From contig NZ_JALJRW010000007.1 in NCBI RefSeq assembly GCF_024519465.1, forward strand, positions 1 through 64,000: DNA of 64,000 nucleotides, in the 5' to 3' direction. Below the pieces are notes generated by a model, which saw only the letters and a list, made by a program, of their open reading frames with translations, was not told the origin of the DNA and made no database searches. Below are positions 17,291-26,087 of this stretch, one piece after another. This DNA is from Stenotrophomonas sp. Ste86 (lineage in GTDB: Bacteria > Pseudomonadota > Gammaproteobacteria > Xanthomonadales > Xanthomonadaceae). The translations under genes were made by a program, and so were the position numbers. Position 1 is the stretch's first letter, and every line of letters starts with the position of its first letter.

Positions 17291-18373
17291 GTGTCGGTTC
17301 TGCGCAAAATCATTCATGTGGACATGGACGCGTTTTACGCGTCGGTGGAGCAGCGCGACGATCCGTCGCTGCGCGGGCGGCCGGTGGTGGTGGCGTGGAA
17401 GGGCGCGCGCTCGGTGGTATGCGCGGCATCGTACGAGGCGCGGGTGTTCGGGATCCGCTCGGCGATGCCGGCGCTGCGTGCGGAGCGGTTGTGTCCGGAT
17501 GCGGTGTTCGTGCCGCCGGATTTCGTGCGTTACAAGGCGGTGTCGCGGCAGGTGCGGGAGATTTTCCTGCGGCACACGGATCTGGTGGAGCCGCTGTCGC
17601 TGGATGAGGCCTACCTGGATGTGACGGTGCACAAGGGCGGGATGACGGTGGCCACCGAGATTGCCGAGATAATCCGTGCGCAGATCCGCGAGGAGACGCA
17701 GTTGACGGCGTCGGCGGGGATCGCGCCGAACAAGTTCCTGGCGAAGATCGCGTCGGACTGGCGCAAGCCGGACGGTCAGTTCGTGGTGCCGCCGCATCGG
17801 GTGGAGCGGTTTTTGACGCCGTTGCCGGTGAACCGGGTGCCGGGGGTGGGCAAGGTGATGGCGGGCAAGCTGGCGGAGTTGGGGATCGCGACGGTGGGCG
17901 ATCTGCGCGCGCTGCCGCTGGAGGTGCTGGAGAGCCGCTTCGGGACATTCGGTGCGCGGTTGTACAGTCGCGCGCGGGGGATCGATGAGCGTGCGGTGGA
18001 GCCGGACCAGCCGGTGCAGTCGATTTCGTCGGAGGATACGTTCGCCGAGGATCTGCCGTTGGAGGCGCTTGAGGCGGCGATCATTGAGCTGGCGGGGAAG
18101 ACGTGGCACGCGACGCGTAAGACCGAGCGGGTGGGGCATACGGTGGTGCTGAAGTTGAAGACGTCGCAGTTCCGGATCATCACGCGCAGTTTTACGCCGG
18201 AGTCGCCGCCGGAGTCGATGGAGGAGTTGCGGGATATCGCGCTGGCGTTGCGGGCGCGGGTGGATCTGCCGGCGGAGACGCGGTATCGGTTGGTGGGGGT
18301 GGGACTGGGGGGATTCCGGGAGCGCGAGGCGGTGAGCCAGCCGGGGCTGTTTGATCATCTGGATGATTATTGA
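17291..18373 (+). CDS. dinB: DNA polymerase IV
   Basis: A Y-family translesion polymerase. The 360-residue protein has the metal ligands Asp11 (IIHVDMDAFYASVE) and Asp105/Glu106 (PLSLDEAYLDVT), the helix-hairpin-helix GVGKVMAGKLAELG, and a little-finger domain (TFAEDLPLEALEAAI to GVGLGGF). The start is a GTG, and no upstream alternative fits. It is monocistronic and divergent from fabA. I saw no clear LexA box upstream, so SOS control is not evident. Confidence 0.94.
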   Translation: MSVLRKIIHVDMDAFYASVEQRDDPSLRGRPVVVAWKGARSVVCAASYEARVFGIRSAMPALRAERLCPDAVFVPPDFVRYKAVSRQVREIFLRHTDLVEPLSLDEAYLDVTVHKGGMTVATEIAEIIRAQIREETQLTASAGIAPNKFLAKIASDWRKPDGQFVVPPHRVERFLTPLPVNRVPGVGKVMAGKLAELGIATVGDLRALPLEVLESRFGTFGARLYSRARGIDERAVEPDQPVQSISSEDTFAEDLPLEALEAAIIELAGKTWHATRKTERVGHTVVLKLKTSQFRIITRSFTPESPPESMEELRDIALALRARVDLPAETRYRLVGVGLGGFREREAVSQPGLFDHLDDY

Positions 18374-18401
18374 GCTCAGAAGCCGTCGTGTCCTTGTGCC
18401 G

Positions 18402-18509
18402 ACTGTTTGGGCGGCGTGGGTGGGTCTGCGGGACACGCCGTGAAGCCATCCCTGGAGGCTCGCGTGCGCCATCCATGGCGCACGACGGTCCCGCAGCCCC
18501 ACCCACGCC
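18402..18509. repeat. large hairpin element, copy A
   Basis: The left arm (18413-18434) and right arm (18488-18509) pair at 21 of 22 positions and end in GCGGGAC and GTCCCGC. Between them lies a core with ACGCCGTGAAGCCATCC, CTGGAGGCTCGCG, and an internal palindrome GTGCGCCATCCATGGCGCAC. An ACTGTTTGGG flank precedes the left arm. Two relatives lie at 29170-29363 and 29521-29635. Confidence 0.8.
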
Positions 18510-18613
18510 ACCCTTCGATACCGTGTCGGTGGGCAGGGGAAGTGCAACTGCCACTGCAACTGCAAGGAGCATTACTCTGTTTTGCGGCGCGGCATTTTGC
18601 TTCACGGCGGGGT

Positions 18614-18975
18614 TGGATCCGGATCGACCGCCGACCGAGCTTCATCATCTGGTGGGGGCATGACCTGCGAATGATGCGATGCCTCATTGCTGGCATTTTG
18701 CTTCGCAATCGGTTCGTATCCCAATCGACCAACGACCGTGTTTCAACATCCGGTGGTGGCATGACCCACGAACAACATCCCGCGTCACCACTACGACATT
18801 TCATGACCGCGATAGGGTCGCATCCCGATCGACTGCTGGCTGTGTTTCAACATCCGGTGGTGGCATGGCAAACGAACAACATCCCGCGTCACCACGACGA
18901 CAGTGCATGACCACGGTAGGGTCGCATCCCGATCGACCGCTGGCCGTGTTTCAACATCCGGTGATGGCATGACCC
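18614..18975. repeat. degenerate tandem repeat of about 104 bp, four copies
   Basis: The landmark GTGTTTCAACATCCGGTGRT occurs at 18738, 18842 and 18946, exactly 104 bp apart, with a decayed form near 18638. Each is preceded by a CATCCCGATCGACYGCTGGC-like segment and followed by GGCATG. Between dinB and the metallo-hydrolase (18374-19014) no gene is supported; the region is made of this array and hairpin element A. Confidence 0.8.
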
Positions 18976-19014
18976 ACGACCAACGCGGGGTTTCTGCACC
19001 ACCTCAATGCACCG

Positions 19015-19929
19015 TTACGGCCACTGCATTTCACCCTTGGCGACCTTGGCACTCACCTCCAACGAACTGACGCCCTGCAGGGTGGGGTAGCGTTTTTTCA
19101 TCGCGGCAATCAACGCATCGGCGTTGCGGCTGCGTGCGGTTTCTTCGTCGAAGGCGCGGAGGTAGGCGGCGGTGAAATCGATGGCGCTGCTGTCCAGTGT
19201 CGCGCCGCTGGCGTAGTGGCCGGGGATGACGCGGGTGGGTTTGAGGGCCTTGATGGTGGCCAGGGTGGTGAGCCAATCGGCATGCGACTGCGCGCTCTGG
19301 GTGTCGGCCATCCAGACATGTTCGCCGGCGACTATGGGAATGCCGCCGAGGACGGTGCGCAGGGCGGGTATCCAGACGACCGTGCGGTCCGGGGTCGGGC
19401 CGTCGAGGCCGATGATCCGCAGTGGCTGGCCTTCGAGGGTGAGGGTGTTGCCGTCCAGGACCTGCGGGATGACGATGCGTGCGGGTTTGTCAGCGCCCAT
19501 CTGCGGTCCCCAGTAGGCGAGTTTCCCAACCTGGGTGGCGGCGATGTGGGCGACGGTCTGCGCGGTAGCGACGATGCGGGCGTCGGGGAAGGCGTCCTGC
19601 AGGGTGGCCAGGCCGAAATAGAAGTCCGGGTCGCCGTGGCTGATGTAGATGGTGGTCAGGCGCTTGCCGGAGGCGCGGATGCGCTGGACCAGTTGGGCGG
19701 CGTCGGAGGCAGCGAACTGGGCGTCGATCAGCACGGCGTCGTGCTGGCCGGTGATCAGGTTGGAGGCCACCGAGAACAGCGCCTCGTTACCGGGATGGTA
19801 GGGCTGCACGTGCAGTGCATGCGCCTGGACGGCGGCAGGGGCGGCCTGGCTGGCGGCGGGTGCAGTCACGCCAAGCGCCGTGCCGATGGCCAGCGCAAGC
19901 GCCAAGGTGGTGCGCGGGAAGTTCGGCAT
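19015..19929 (-). CDS. exported metallo-beta-lactamase-fold hydrolase
   Basis: 304 residues with a signal peptide (MPNFPRTTLALALAIGTALG, processing near the AAPAAVQA segment) and an MBL-fold body: VLIDAQFAASDA, the metal-site region SHGDPDFYFGL, DGPTPDRTVVWIP, and the C-terminal VIPGHYASG. The metal motif reads HGDPDF rather than the standard HxHxDH, so metal binding may differ; this variant fits the small Vmh-like exported subfamily. The ATG at 19929 has a CAGGAA site. The substrate is unknown. Confidence 0.78.
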   Translation of the reverse strand: MPNFPRTTLALALAIGTALGVTAPAASQAAPAAVQAHALHVQPYHPGNEALFSVASNLITGQHDAVLIDAQFAASDAAQLVQRIRASGKRLTTIYISHGDPDFYFGLATLQDAFPDARIVATAQTVAHIAATQVGKLAYWGPQMGADKPARIVIPQVLDGNTLTLEGQPLRIIGLDGPTPDRTVVWIPALRTVLGGIPIVAGEHVWMADTQSAQSHADWLTTLATIKALKPTRVIPGHYASGATLDSSAIDFTAAYLRAFDEETARSRNADALIAAMKKRYPTLQGVSSLEVSAKVAKGEMQWP

Positions 19930-19976
19930 TTCACTAATTCCTGTGCGGTGCGGCCCCGGCATCACGCCGGGGCCCG

Positions 19977-20031
19977 GTAGAGCCGAGCCATGCTCGGCTG
20001 TTGCGGTAGAGCCGAGCCATGCTCGGCTGTT
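19977..20031. repeat. two GTAG-type repeats in direct tandem
   Basis: GTAGAGCCGAGCCATGCTCGGCTGTT occurs twice head to tail between the oxidoreductase gene and the metallo-hydrolase gene, both on the minus strand. Its place inside a same-strand spacer suggests a transcript boundary or an mRNA-stabilising hairpin. Confidence 0.85.
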
Positions 20032-20063
20032 CTGTCCGTGCCAACCAAGGGCCGGCGGCTGCT

Positions 20064-20702
20064 TCAATACGCGACCGTCGCAATCTGCCGCACGTACTGC
20101 GGCGTCTCGATCTCACTGACGAACGCATCGGCGTAGTCGGCATAGCTGATCCGGCTGTGGCCGTCGGCGGCCACCAGGAAGTTCTTCGCCTGGGTGCGGA
20201 AGCCGCCGCGCTGCGGACCCGGGCCGATTTCGGCGGCGGGGGAATAGAACGTCCAGTCGAGGTCATCGACGGCCTGCAGCTGCTTGAGCGTTTCGCGCGC
20301 GGCCAGGGCGACCGGCTTGTAGGCGTCCGGGAAGCCCTCGGTATCCACCAGCTGCACGCCGGGGGCCACTTCCAGGCTGCCGGCGCCGCCGACCATGATG
20401 AAGCGCGGCACGCCGGCCTGGCGCGCGGCCTTGACCAGCTCCGCAGAGACGCTGGTCACCGTGCCGGGGGCATCGCCCGGGCGCGGGCCGAAGGCGCTGG
20501 CCAGCACGTCGTGGCCGGCGATCACGGCGGCCAGGGCGTCGGTATCGTCCAGCGCGGCGACGGCGAGCTGGGCGCCGTCCAGTTCGGTCGGCAGGTCGTT
20601 TTCACGGCGCACGATGGCAGTGACCTGATGGCCGCGGGCGAGGGCCTGACGGGCGATTTCACGACCGATGCTGCCGGTGGCACCAACGAGGGCAATCTTC
20701 AT
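20064..20702 (-). CDS. NAD(P)-binding oxidoreductase, YwnB/SDR-like
   Basis: 212 residues forming an atypical short-chain-dehydrogenase or NmrA-like Rossmann fold: MKIALVGATGSIGREIARQAL at the start is the dinucleotide motif, followed by GHDVLASAFGPR, FIMVGGAGSLEV and TFYSPAAEIGPG. The catalytic Tyr-xxx-Lys of classical SDRs is not seen, as in YwnB-type proteins. It is divergent from a LysR regulator 97 bp away, which probably controls it. The substrate is unknown. Confidence 0.82.
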   Translation of the reverse strand: MKIALVGATGSIGREIARQALARGHQVTAIVRRENDLPTELDGAQLAVAALDDTDALAAVIAGHDVLASAFGPRPGDAPGTVTSVSAELVKAARQAGVPRFIMVGGAGSLEVAPGVQLVDTEGFPDAYKPVALAARETLKQLQAVDDLDWTFYSPAAEIGPGPQRGGFRTQAKNFLVAADGHSRISYADYADAFVSEIETPQYVRQIATVAY

Positions 20703-20799
20703 GGGGGCGGATCCGTTGAGGAAGGAAGGCCAGCGTATGCGCCCTAAATCGTCCGAAAAACCGCGTATAACGGTCTAATTTGTTGCATGGATCGATCAG

Positions 20800-21702
20800 A
20801 TGGACCGTATGACAGCCATGAACGTGTTCGTGGAGGTGGTCGAGCGCGGCAGCCTCACCGCCGCTGCCGAGGCGCTGGAGATGTCGCGTGCCATGGTCAC
20901 CCGCTACCTGGCCGAGGTGGAGCGCTGGCTGGGCGCGCGGTTGCTGCACCGGACCACGCGCCGGATCAGCCTGACCGCGCCGGGCGAGGCCGCGCTGCTG
21001 CGGTTCCGGCAGATGCTGGCGATCGGCGACGAGCTGCACGGCGAGCTGGCCACCGACAATCCCGAACCGCACGGGTTGATCCGGGTCACCGCCAGCGTGT
21101 CGTTCGGGCAGATCCACCTGGCGGCGGCGGTGGCCGATTTCGTCAAGCGCCATCCACTGACCCGGGTCGAACTGCTGCTGGTGGACCGGGTGGTCAACCT
21201 GGTCGAAGAACGCGTGGATATCGCCGTGCGCATTTCGCGCGCGATCGATCCGGCGCTGATCGCGCGCTGGTTGGCGCCCTGTCGTTCCGTGCTGTGCGCA
21301 GCGCCGTCGTACCTGGCCGAGCGGGGCACGCCGACCACCGCCGACGAACTGGCCGGGCACAACTGCCTGACCCACCACTACGTTGGCAAAAGCGTCTGGC
21401 ATCTGCAGCGCGACGGACGTGCGATCGCCGTAGCGGTAGGCGGCAACATCAGCGCCAACGAAGCCTCGCTGCTGCTCGAAGCGGTGCGTGCCGGTGCAGG
21501 CATCGCGATGCTGCCGACCTACCAGATTGCCCCGCTGCTGCGCAGTGGCGAACTTGTTGAAGTGCTGCCCCAGTACGACGTGGAAGGCCTGGGCATCCAT
21601 GCGGTCTACGCGTCGCGCCGGCAGCTGCCGACGATCATGCGCAGCTTCCTGGATTTCCTGGTGGAGCGCTTTGCCAGTCCGACGTTCCTGGCGCAGCTGT
21701 AA
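20800..21702 (+). CDS. LysR-family transcriptional regulator
   Basis: 300 residues. The N-terminal winged helix (MNVFVEVVERGSLTAAAEAL, MSRAMVTRYLAEVERWLGARLLHRTTR) is typical LysR, and the C-terminal periplasmic-binding-like effector domain runs from about residue 90. Candidate starts are 20800, 20809 and 20818; the first is given. Divergent placement from the oxidoreductase gene suggests that gene is its target, and the shared A/T-rich spacer (CGGTCTAATTTGTTGCATGG) is the likely operator. Confidence 0.88.
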   Translation: MDRMTAMNVFVEVVERGSLTAAAEALEMSRAMVTRYLAEVERWLGARLLHRTTRRISLTAPGEAALLRFRQMLAIGDELHGELATDNPEPHGLIRVTASVSFGQIHLAAAVADFVKRHPLTRVELLLVDRVVNLVEERVDIAVRISRAIDPALIARWLAPCRSVLCAAPSYLAERGTPTTADELAGHNCLTHHYVGKSVWHLQRDGRAIAVAVGGNISANEASLLLEAVRAGAGIAMLPTYQIAPLLRSGELVEVLPQYDVEGLGIHAVYASRRQLPTIMRSFLDFLVERFASPTFLAQL

Positions 21703-21712
21703 ACGCAGCCCC

Positions 21713-21826
21713 GGTAGAGCCGACCGTTGGTCGGCTGCACTTGAACCGGCAACCGCGCATCAGCGCGCCATGCAACCGCAACCGCAGCGGGCGCGTGCAG
21801 CCGACCAACGGTCGGCTCTACCGGGG
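21713..21826. repeat. inverted pair of GTAG-type repeats
   Basis: GTAGAGCCGACCGTTGGTCGGCTGC starts near 21714, and its reverse form (GCAGCCGACCAACGGTCGGCTCTAC) ends near 21823. The two point towards each other across about 60 bp. They lie between the LysR and gph genes. Confidence 0.85.
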
Positions 21827-21893
21827 CGTGCATCGGCCTCACACACGCACCTACGTACAATGGCGCTTCCCTGCTGTGGAAGTGAGCATTGCC

Positions 21894-22544
21894 TTGTCGT
21901 ATCCGTATCCGTTGGTGGTGTTTGATCTGGATGGCACGCTGGTGGACAGCGCGGCCGATATTGCCGAGGCGTTGAACCGCACGCTGCAGGACTGGCAGTT
22001 GCCGCGCGTGCCGGAGGCGACGGTGTTGACCTGGATCGGCGATGGGGTGCGCCGGCTGGTGGAACAGGCGTTCACTGCGGCAGGCAGTAACGTGGATCTG
22101 GATGCGGTGATGCCCGGTTTCATGCGTCACTACGAGGCCTGTCTGCTGCGTAGCCCGCGTCTGTTCGACGGTGTGGAAGCGGCGTTGCAGGGTCTGCGCG
22201 CGCGCGAGGTTCCCATGGCCATCTGCACGAACAAGCCCTCGGCCCTGGTGGCGCCCCTGCTGCAGCATTTCGGGCTGCAGGATGTTTTCGCGCTGGTGCT
22301 CGGCGGTGATTCGCTGCCTGAGCGCAAGCCCAGTGGCGCGCCACTGCGGCATATTGCCGCGCACTTCGGCATCGCGCCGGACGCGGCGTTGATGGTGGGC
22401 GATTCGATCACCGATTACCGCGCGGCGGTGGATGCACGCATGCCGGTGGCGCTGGTCCGCTACGGCTATCCGCGTGGACTCGACCTGGACACCGTCGAGG
22501 CCGTGGCAGTGATGGATGATCTGCGGGAACTGCTGGCGCTGTAA
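21894..22544 (+). CDS. gph: phosphoglycolate phosphatase
   Basis: A HAD hydrolase that removes phosphate from 2-phosphoglycolate, a by-product of DNA repair and oxygenase chemistry. The 216-residue protein has motif I VVFDLDGTLVDSAADIAEAL, motif II AICTNKPS, motif III Lys in ERKPSGAPL, and motif IV MVGDSITDYRAA, with the family cap. No ATG suits: I chose the TTG at 21894, giving LSYPYPLVVFDLDGT after a GGAAGTGAG site; GTGs at 21876 and 21882 are alternatives. Confidence 0.88.
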   Translation: MSYPYPLVVFDLDGTLVDSAADIAEALNRTLQDWQLPRVPEATVLTWIGDGVRRLVEQAFTAAGSNVDLDAVMPGFMRHYEACLLRSPRLFDGVEAALQGLRAREVPMAICTNKPSALVAPLLQHFGLQDVFALVLGGDSLPERKPSGAPLRHIAAHFGIAPDAALMVGDSITDYRAAVDARMPVALVRYGYPRGLDLDTVEAVAVMDDLRELLAL

Positions 22545-22696
22545 CGTTGGTGGAGCATTGGTCCACGGGGTGAGCGTGGGGCTGTGTGACGGCCCATGGT
22601 TGGCATGTTTTGCTGTTCGAAGGCGGCTGGCCCGCTGTCTTGGGTGGCGGGTGAGGGGGAGTTCGTCGCGCCTTGGGTGGCGCGACGGTTGCAAAG

Positions 22697-22776
22697 GCTG
22701 CCGAGCATGGCTCGGCATCAGGGGCTGCCGAGCATGGCTCGGCATCAGGGGCTGCCGAGCATGGCTCGGCACTACC
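22697..22776. repeat. three tail-form GTAG-type palindromes in direct tandem
   Basis: GCTGCCGAGCATGGCTCGGCATCAGG repeats with a 25-26 bp period, and the last copy ends in the full GCACTACC tail. It lies between convergent gph and btuB. The array frame also yields a short repeat peptide that is not a gene. Confidence 0.85.
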
Positions 22777-22786
22777 TGACGGGTGC

Positions 22787-24628
22787 TTACCTCGGCTGGT
22801 AACGCACGCTCAGGCGGTATTCGCGGCCGGGCTGGTTGTACCAGGCCACGGTTTCGTAATCGCGGTCGAACACGTTGCTCACCCGGCCCAGCACCGACCA
22901 GTCGCGGCTCAGCGCGTATTCCAGGCGCAGATCGACCGTGCCGTAACCGGCCAGCCGCACCGTGTTGGCGGCGTTGTCGTACCGCTTGCCGGCACCGTTG
23001 GCGGTGATGCCGGCGCGGAAGCCGCCGAAGCTGCGGTCGATGTCCAGACGTGCGGTGTTCTGCGCGCGGCGCGCCAGCCAGTTGTCGAACTGCGCGCTGC
23101 CATCGGTGCGGTTACGCGGATCGGTGTGGCTGAGCTGTGCGTTGAAGTCAAACCCGGCCCACGCGATCGCGCCGGTCAGTTCCGCGCCACGGATACGCGC
23201 CTTTTCCACCTGCGACATCATGAAGGTGGTGGCGTCGTAGGTGATCAGGTCGTCGATGCGGGTTTCGTACACATCCAGGCCCCAGCGCCAGCTGTCGCCC
23301 TGCTGGGCGATGCCGAGGTTGGCGCTCTTGGATTTTTCCGGATCCAGGCCGGGCACGCCGCTCCACGGGTCGTAGAGATCGCTGAAGGTCGGGGCCTTGA
23401 AGGCGGTGCCGTAGTTGGCATTGAGGCGGAAGCCGCCACCCAGTTCCATGCCCCAGCCGAGGCTGCCGGTGGTGTGGTTGCCGAACTGTTCGTTGTCGTC
23501 GTTGCGTACGCTGGCCTGCAGGTGGTGCGCGCCGAAGCGGCCCTGGTACTGAAGGAATACACCGGTGTTGTCGCGGCTGTCGACCAGGTAACCGGCGCTG
23601 CTGCCATCCAGGTTGTCCTGGCTCCAGTCCACGCCGGCGCTGAGCAACTGGCCCTCGGCCAGGCCGATGTCGGTCTGCACCGATGCGCTGTCGCGATGGG
23701 TCTGCGCCGCGCCCAGCCAGGTGCTGCCGTTGTAGTTGTCCGACTCGTTGTCGGCGCGGCCGACATTGACGGTCAGGTTGAAGCGCTCGCTTGGGCTGTA
23801 GCGGACCTTGCCGCCGAGCACCTGCTGCAGCGTCTCTGAATAGTTGTAGTAGCCGTCGTAGTGGTTCTCGCCCTTGGCGCGCAGCGCGGTGCCTTCCACG
23901 CTCAGCGCATCGGTCAGCGTGTAGCCGCCACGCAGGCTCATGGACAGGTTGCGGTAGCCGTCACGGTCGGGTTCGTCGGCGCCGCAGCCGGCGAAGGTGG
24001 CCGCATCGCCGCGGCAGGAATTGATACCGTCGGTGTGCTGGTAGGCGATGTCGGTGCCGAACCAGCCGCGCTCGCCGCTGCCGCCGAAGCCGCCGCTGGC
24101 CTCGCGCAGGCCGTTGCTGCCGCCACCCACCTGCAGGTGCGGGGCGAAGGTGCCGACGTTGCGGCGGGTGAAAATCTGGATCACGCCGCCAATCGCATCG
24201 GCGCCGTACAGGCTGGACTGCGGACCGCGCACGATTTCAATGCGTTCGATCTGCGCCAGCGGCAGGTCCTGGATCATTGCCAGGCCCAGGTCGCCGGTGT
24301 TGATGCGCACGCCATCCACCAGCACCAGGGTGTGGGCGGAATTGGTGCCGCGCAGGAACAGCGAGCTCTGCTTGCCGAGGCCACCGTTGTTGGTGAGGTT
24401 GATGCCGGCGCGGCCGCGCAGCAGGTCCTGCAGCGACGGTGCCTGACTGCGCTCGATCTCGGCGCGGTCGATCACCTGGGCCGGCGAGATGCTGTCCTGC
24501 AGGGCGATGGGGGTGCGGGTGGCGGTGACCAGCACCTGGTCCAGTGCGGTGGCCTCGTCCTGGGCGGACGCCAGCAGGGGCAGGGCCGACAACACGGCCA
24601 GGGAAAGAACGCGGATCTGCAGCTTCAT
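22787..24628 (-). CDS. btuB: TonB-dependent vitamin B12 outer-membrane receptor
   Basis: An outer-membrane beta-barrel transporter for cobalamin. The 613-residue protein has a signal peptide (MKLQIRVLSLAVLSALPLLASA), a TonB-box/plug start (DQVLVTATRTPI), plug motifs LQDLLRGRAGINL and GPQSSLYGADAIGGVIQIFT, and a barrel that ends YRLSVRYQPR. The start at 24628 has a GGAGTC site. The cobalamin riboswitch just upstream on the same strand independently supports B12 as substrate and predicts repression when cobalamin is plentiful. Confidence 0.95.
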   Translation of the reverse strand: MKLQIRVLSLAVLSALPLLASAQDEATALDQVLVTATRTPIALQDSISPAQVIDRAEIERSQAPSLQDLLRGRAGINLTNNGGLGKQSSLFLRGTNSAHTLVLVDGVRINTGDLGLAMIQDLPLAQIERIEIVRGPQSSLYGADAIGGVIQIFTRRNVGTFAPHLQVGGGSNGLREASGGFGGSGERGWFGTDIAYQHTDGINSCRGDAATFAGCGADEPDRDGYRNLSMSLRGGYTLTDALSVEGTALRAKGENHYDGYYNYSETLQQVLGGKVRYSPSERFNLTVNVGRADNESDNYNGSTWLGAAQTHRDSASVQTDIGLAEGQLLSAGVDWSQDNLDGSSAGYLVDSRDNTGVFLQYQGRFGAHHLQASVRNDDNEQFGNHTTGSLGWGMELGGGFRLNANYGTAFKAPTFSDLYDPWSGVPGLDPEKSKSANLGIAQQGDSWRWGLDVYETRIDDLITYDATTFMMSQVEKARIRGAELTGAIAWAGFDFNAQLSHTDPRNRTDGSAQFDNWLARRAQNTARLDIDRSFGGFRAGITANGAGKRYDNAANTVRLAGYGTVDLRLEYALSRDWSVLGRVSNVFDRDYETVAWYNQPGREYRLSVRYQPR

Positions 24629-24756
24629 CGATGACTCCATGCACCGCGCACGCCCGCGCGGCAAAGGGTGGGGATGATCGCGCTGCAGGAGTCACTCGAC
24701 GGAGAGCGGGCACACGGCACCGCTTGCCGCCGCCATGCCCGCCGCATCGCAACCAG

Positions 24757-24965
24757 TCGTCTTCCAGGCCGGTCTCCGGGCTCGCATGGCGATGGCGGTG
24801 CCATCGTGCCAGGCGCCTTCCCATGCCGGGGCACAGTGGCGTATTGCCTGGTGTTTCCACGCTTACCGTTGCGGGGGCAGCGCCGGAGTGGCGGCCAGGC
24901 ACAGGGCCTGACGCGTCACCGGCTTCCCGTTTCAACCTGGCGGCATCGCAGCCCCAGGTCACCTG
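24757..24965 (-). promoter_or_regulatory. cobalamin riboswitch controlling btuB
   Basis: Read on the minus strand it has the standard order: GAAACGGGAAGCCGGTG near 24935-24919, GCTGCCCCCGCAACGGTAAG near 24883, CCACTGTGCC with the B12-box-like core near 24835, GGGAAGGCGCC, and the closing CGAGCCCGGAGACCGGCC near 24785-24769. The element ends about 130 bp before the btuB start. Edges are estimates. Confidence 0.92.
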
Positions 24966-25047
24966 AAAGTGGGCGCAGTCTAAGCCATCGGCCGGGCCGG
25001 CGGAGCGCACCGGTTAGAATGCGCCTCGCTTTTTCGATGTGATCTCC

Positions 25048-25137
25048 ATGACCCTACTGTGGTTGCAGCACCCCGGCACCGACGCCCGTGACCCGAACCG
25101 GCCGGCCGCAGCGGGCAGCAGACGGGGCGCGGCATGA
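25048..25137 (+). CDS. 29-codon frame coupled to cobC, possible gene remnant
   Basis: An ATG at 25048 (MTLLWLQHPGTDARD...) stays open to a TGA that overlaps the cobC start as ATGA. The opening residues resemble the start of nicotinate-nucleotide-dimethylbenzimidazole phosphoribosyltransferase (CobT), a usual cobC neighbour, but the similarity stops after about 20 residues. It may be the head of a deleted cobT, a coupling leader peptide, or chance. Confidence 0.3.
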   Translation: MTLLWLQHPGTDARDPNRPAAAGSRRGAA

Positions 25138-25712
25138 TCCTCGACCTGATCCGCCACGCCAGCACCGGCCGCGATGGCCACCTGGACGGTCGCACCGATC
25201 CACCGCTGGAAGACGGCAGCACCGATGCGTTGTGCGCACGCTATGCGACGCTGAGCTGGGCGCGTGTGCTCAGTTCACCGCGCCAGCGTGCGCTGGCCAG
25301 CGCCGATGCACTGGCATTGCCGCGCGGACTGGAGGTGATCGCCGACGAAGAGTGGGAAGAGCTGGATTTCGGCACCTGGGACGGGCAGGCGCTGCACGAC
25401 CTGCCGATGCAGGAACTGTCCGCCTTCCACCTGGACCCGCATGCCAATCCACCGCCGCAGGGCGAAAGCTGGGGGCACTTCGAACGCCGCATCGGGCGCG
25501 GCCTGCATCGGCTGCTCGATGAGCCCGATCCGCCGGCGACGCTGATCGTCAGCCATGGTGGCCCGTTGCGGATGGTGCTGTCGCAGGTGTGCGGGCTGCC
25601 GATGGCGATGTGCTGGGCGCTGCGTATCGACCACGGTACGCGGCTGCAGTTGCGCGTGGAACGCGAGGACGGGCGGCTATGGGGCGAACTGCTGGAACTC
25701 CAGCAGGTCTGA
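25134..25712 (+). CDS. cobC: histidine phosphatase, alpha-ribazole phosphatase type
   Basis: 192 residues of the phosphoglycerate-mutase/histidine-phosphatase superfamily: the phosphorylated His sits in LIRHAST, with SSPRQRALASADALA, EEWEELDFGTWDG and the second active-site His in IVSHGGPLRMVL. The WEELDFGTWDG block and the divergent btuB/riboswitch context favour alpha-ribazole-5'-phosphate phosphatase of cobalamin salvage, though a general phosphatase cannot be excluded. No other cob gene lies here. Confidence 0.78.
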   Translation: MILDLIRHASTGRDGHLDGRTDPPLEDGSTDALCARYATLSWARVLSSPRQRALASADALALPRGLEVIADEEWEELDFGTWDGQALHDLPMQELSAFHLDPHANPPPQGESWGHFERRIGRGLHRLLDEPDPPATLIVSHGGPLRMVLSQVCGLPMAMCWALRIDHGTRLQLRVEREDGRLWGELLELQQV

Positions 25713-26087
25713 TCACTGCGCCGGTTCGTCCTCACGGTCGAACGGCGGCGCATCACCGGCGTCGTCGTCATCGCGGCGCTCGGCGGTGCGGTCGTACACC
25801 GGGCCGGAGGCGGGTGGGGCCTTCTTCAGCGGCTTGTCGGCGATGATCGCGTCGTACTCGGCGACCAGTTCGATGCGGCGCGCTTCGGGCAGTTCCTGCC
25901 AGTGGCAGTCCTGCAGCGCGCCTTCCAGCGAATAGAGCAGGTTGAGGCTGGGCTTGAAGCCGGCACGGCGGACCTTCACGAAGGCGCCCACCGCGCCGAC
26001 CGCGGTCAGCTCCTCGGGCGTGCGCAGACCGACCTGGCGCAGCCAGGCCGCGCTTTTGGGGCCGATGTTGCGCAGCTTGACGCTCAT
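25713..26087 (-). CDS. TfoX C-terminal domain protein
   Basis: 124 residues. Residues 1-85 (KLRNIGPKSAAWLRQVGLRTPEELTAVGAVGAFV) are a helix-hairpin-helix-like TfoX/Sxy C-terminal domain. The remaining tail is charged and probably disordered (RRDDDDAGDAPPFDRED). It lacks the N-terminal TfoX domain, so a competence-regulator role should not be assumed. Its ATG overlaps the msrC stop as ATGA, so it is the second gene of that operon. Confidence 0.82.
   Translation of the reverse strand: MSVKLRNIGPKSAAWLRQVGLRTPEELTAVGAVGAFVKVRRAGFKPSLNLLYSLEGALQDCHWQELPEARRIELVAEYDAIIADKPLKKAPPASGPVYDRTAERRDDDDAGDAPPFDREDEPAQ

Noticed and set aside
18407..18910. Plus-strand frame of 167 codons after dinB
   Set aside because: It runs through hairpin element A and the 104-bp array, so its sequence is repeat-derived.
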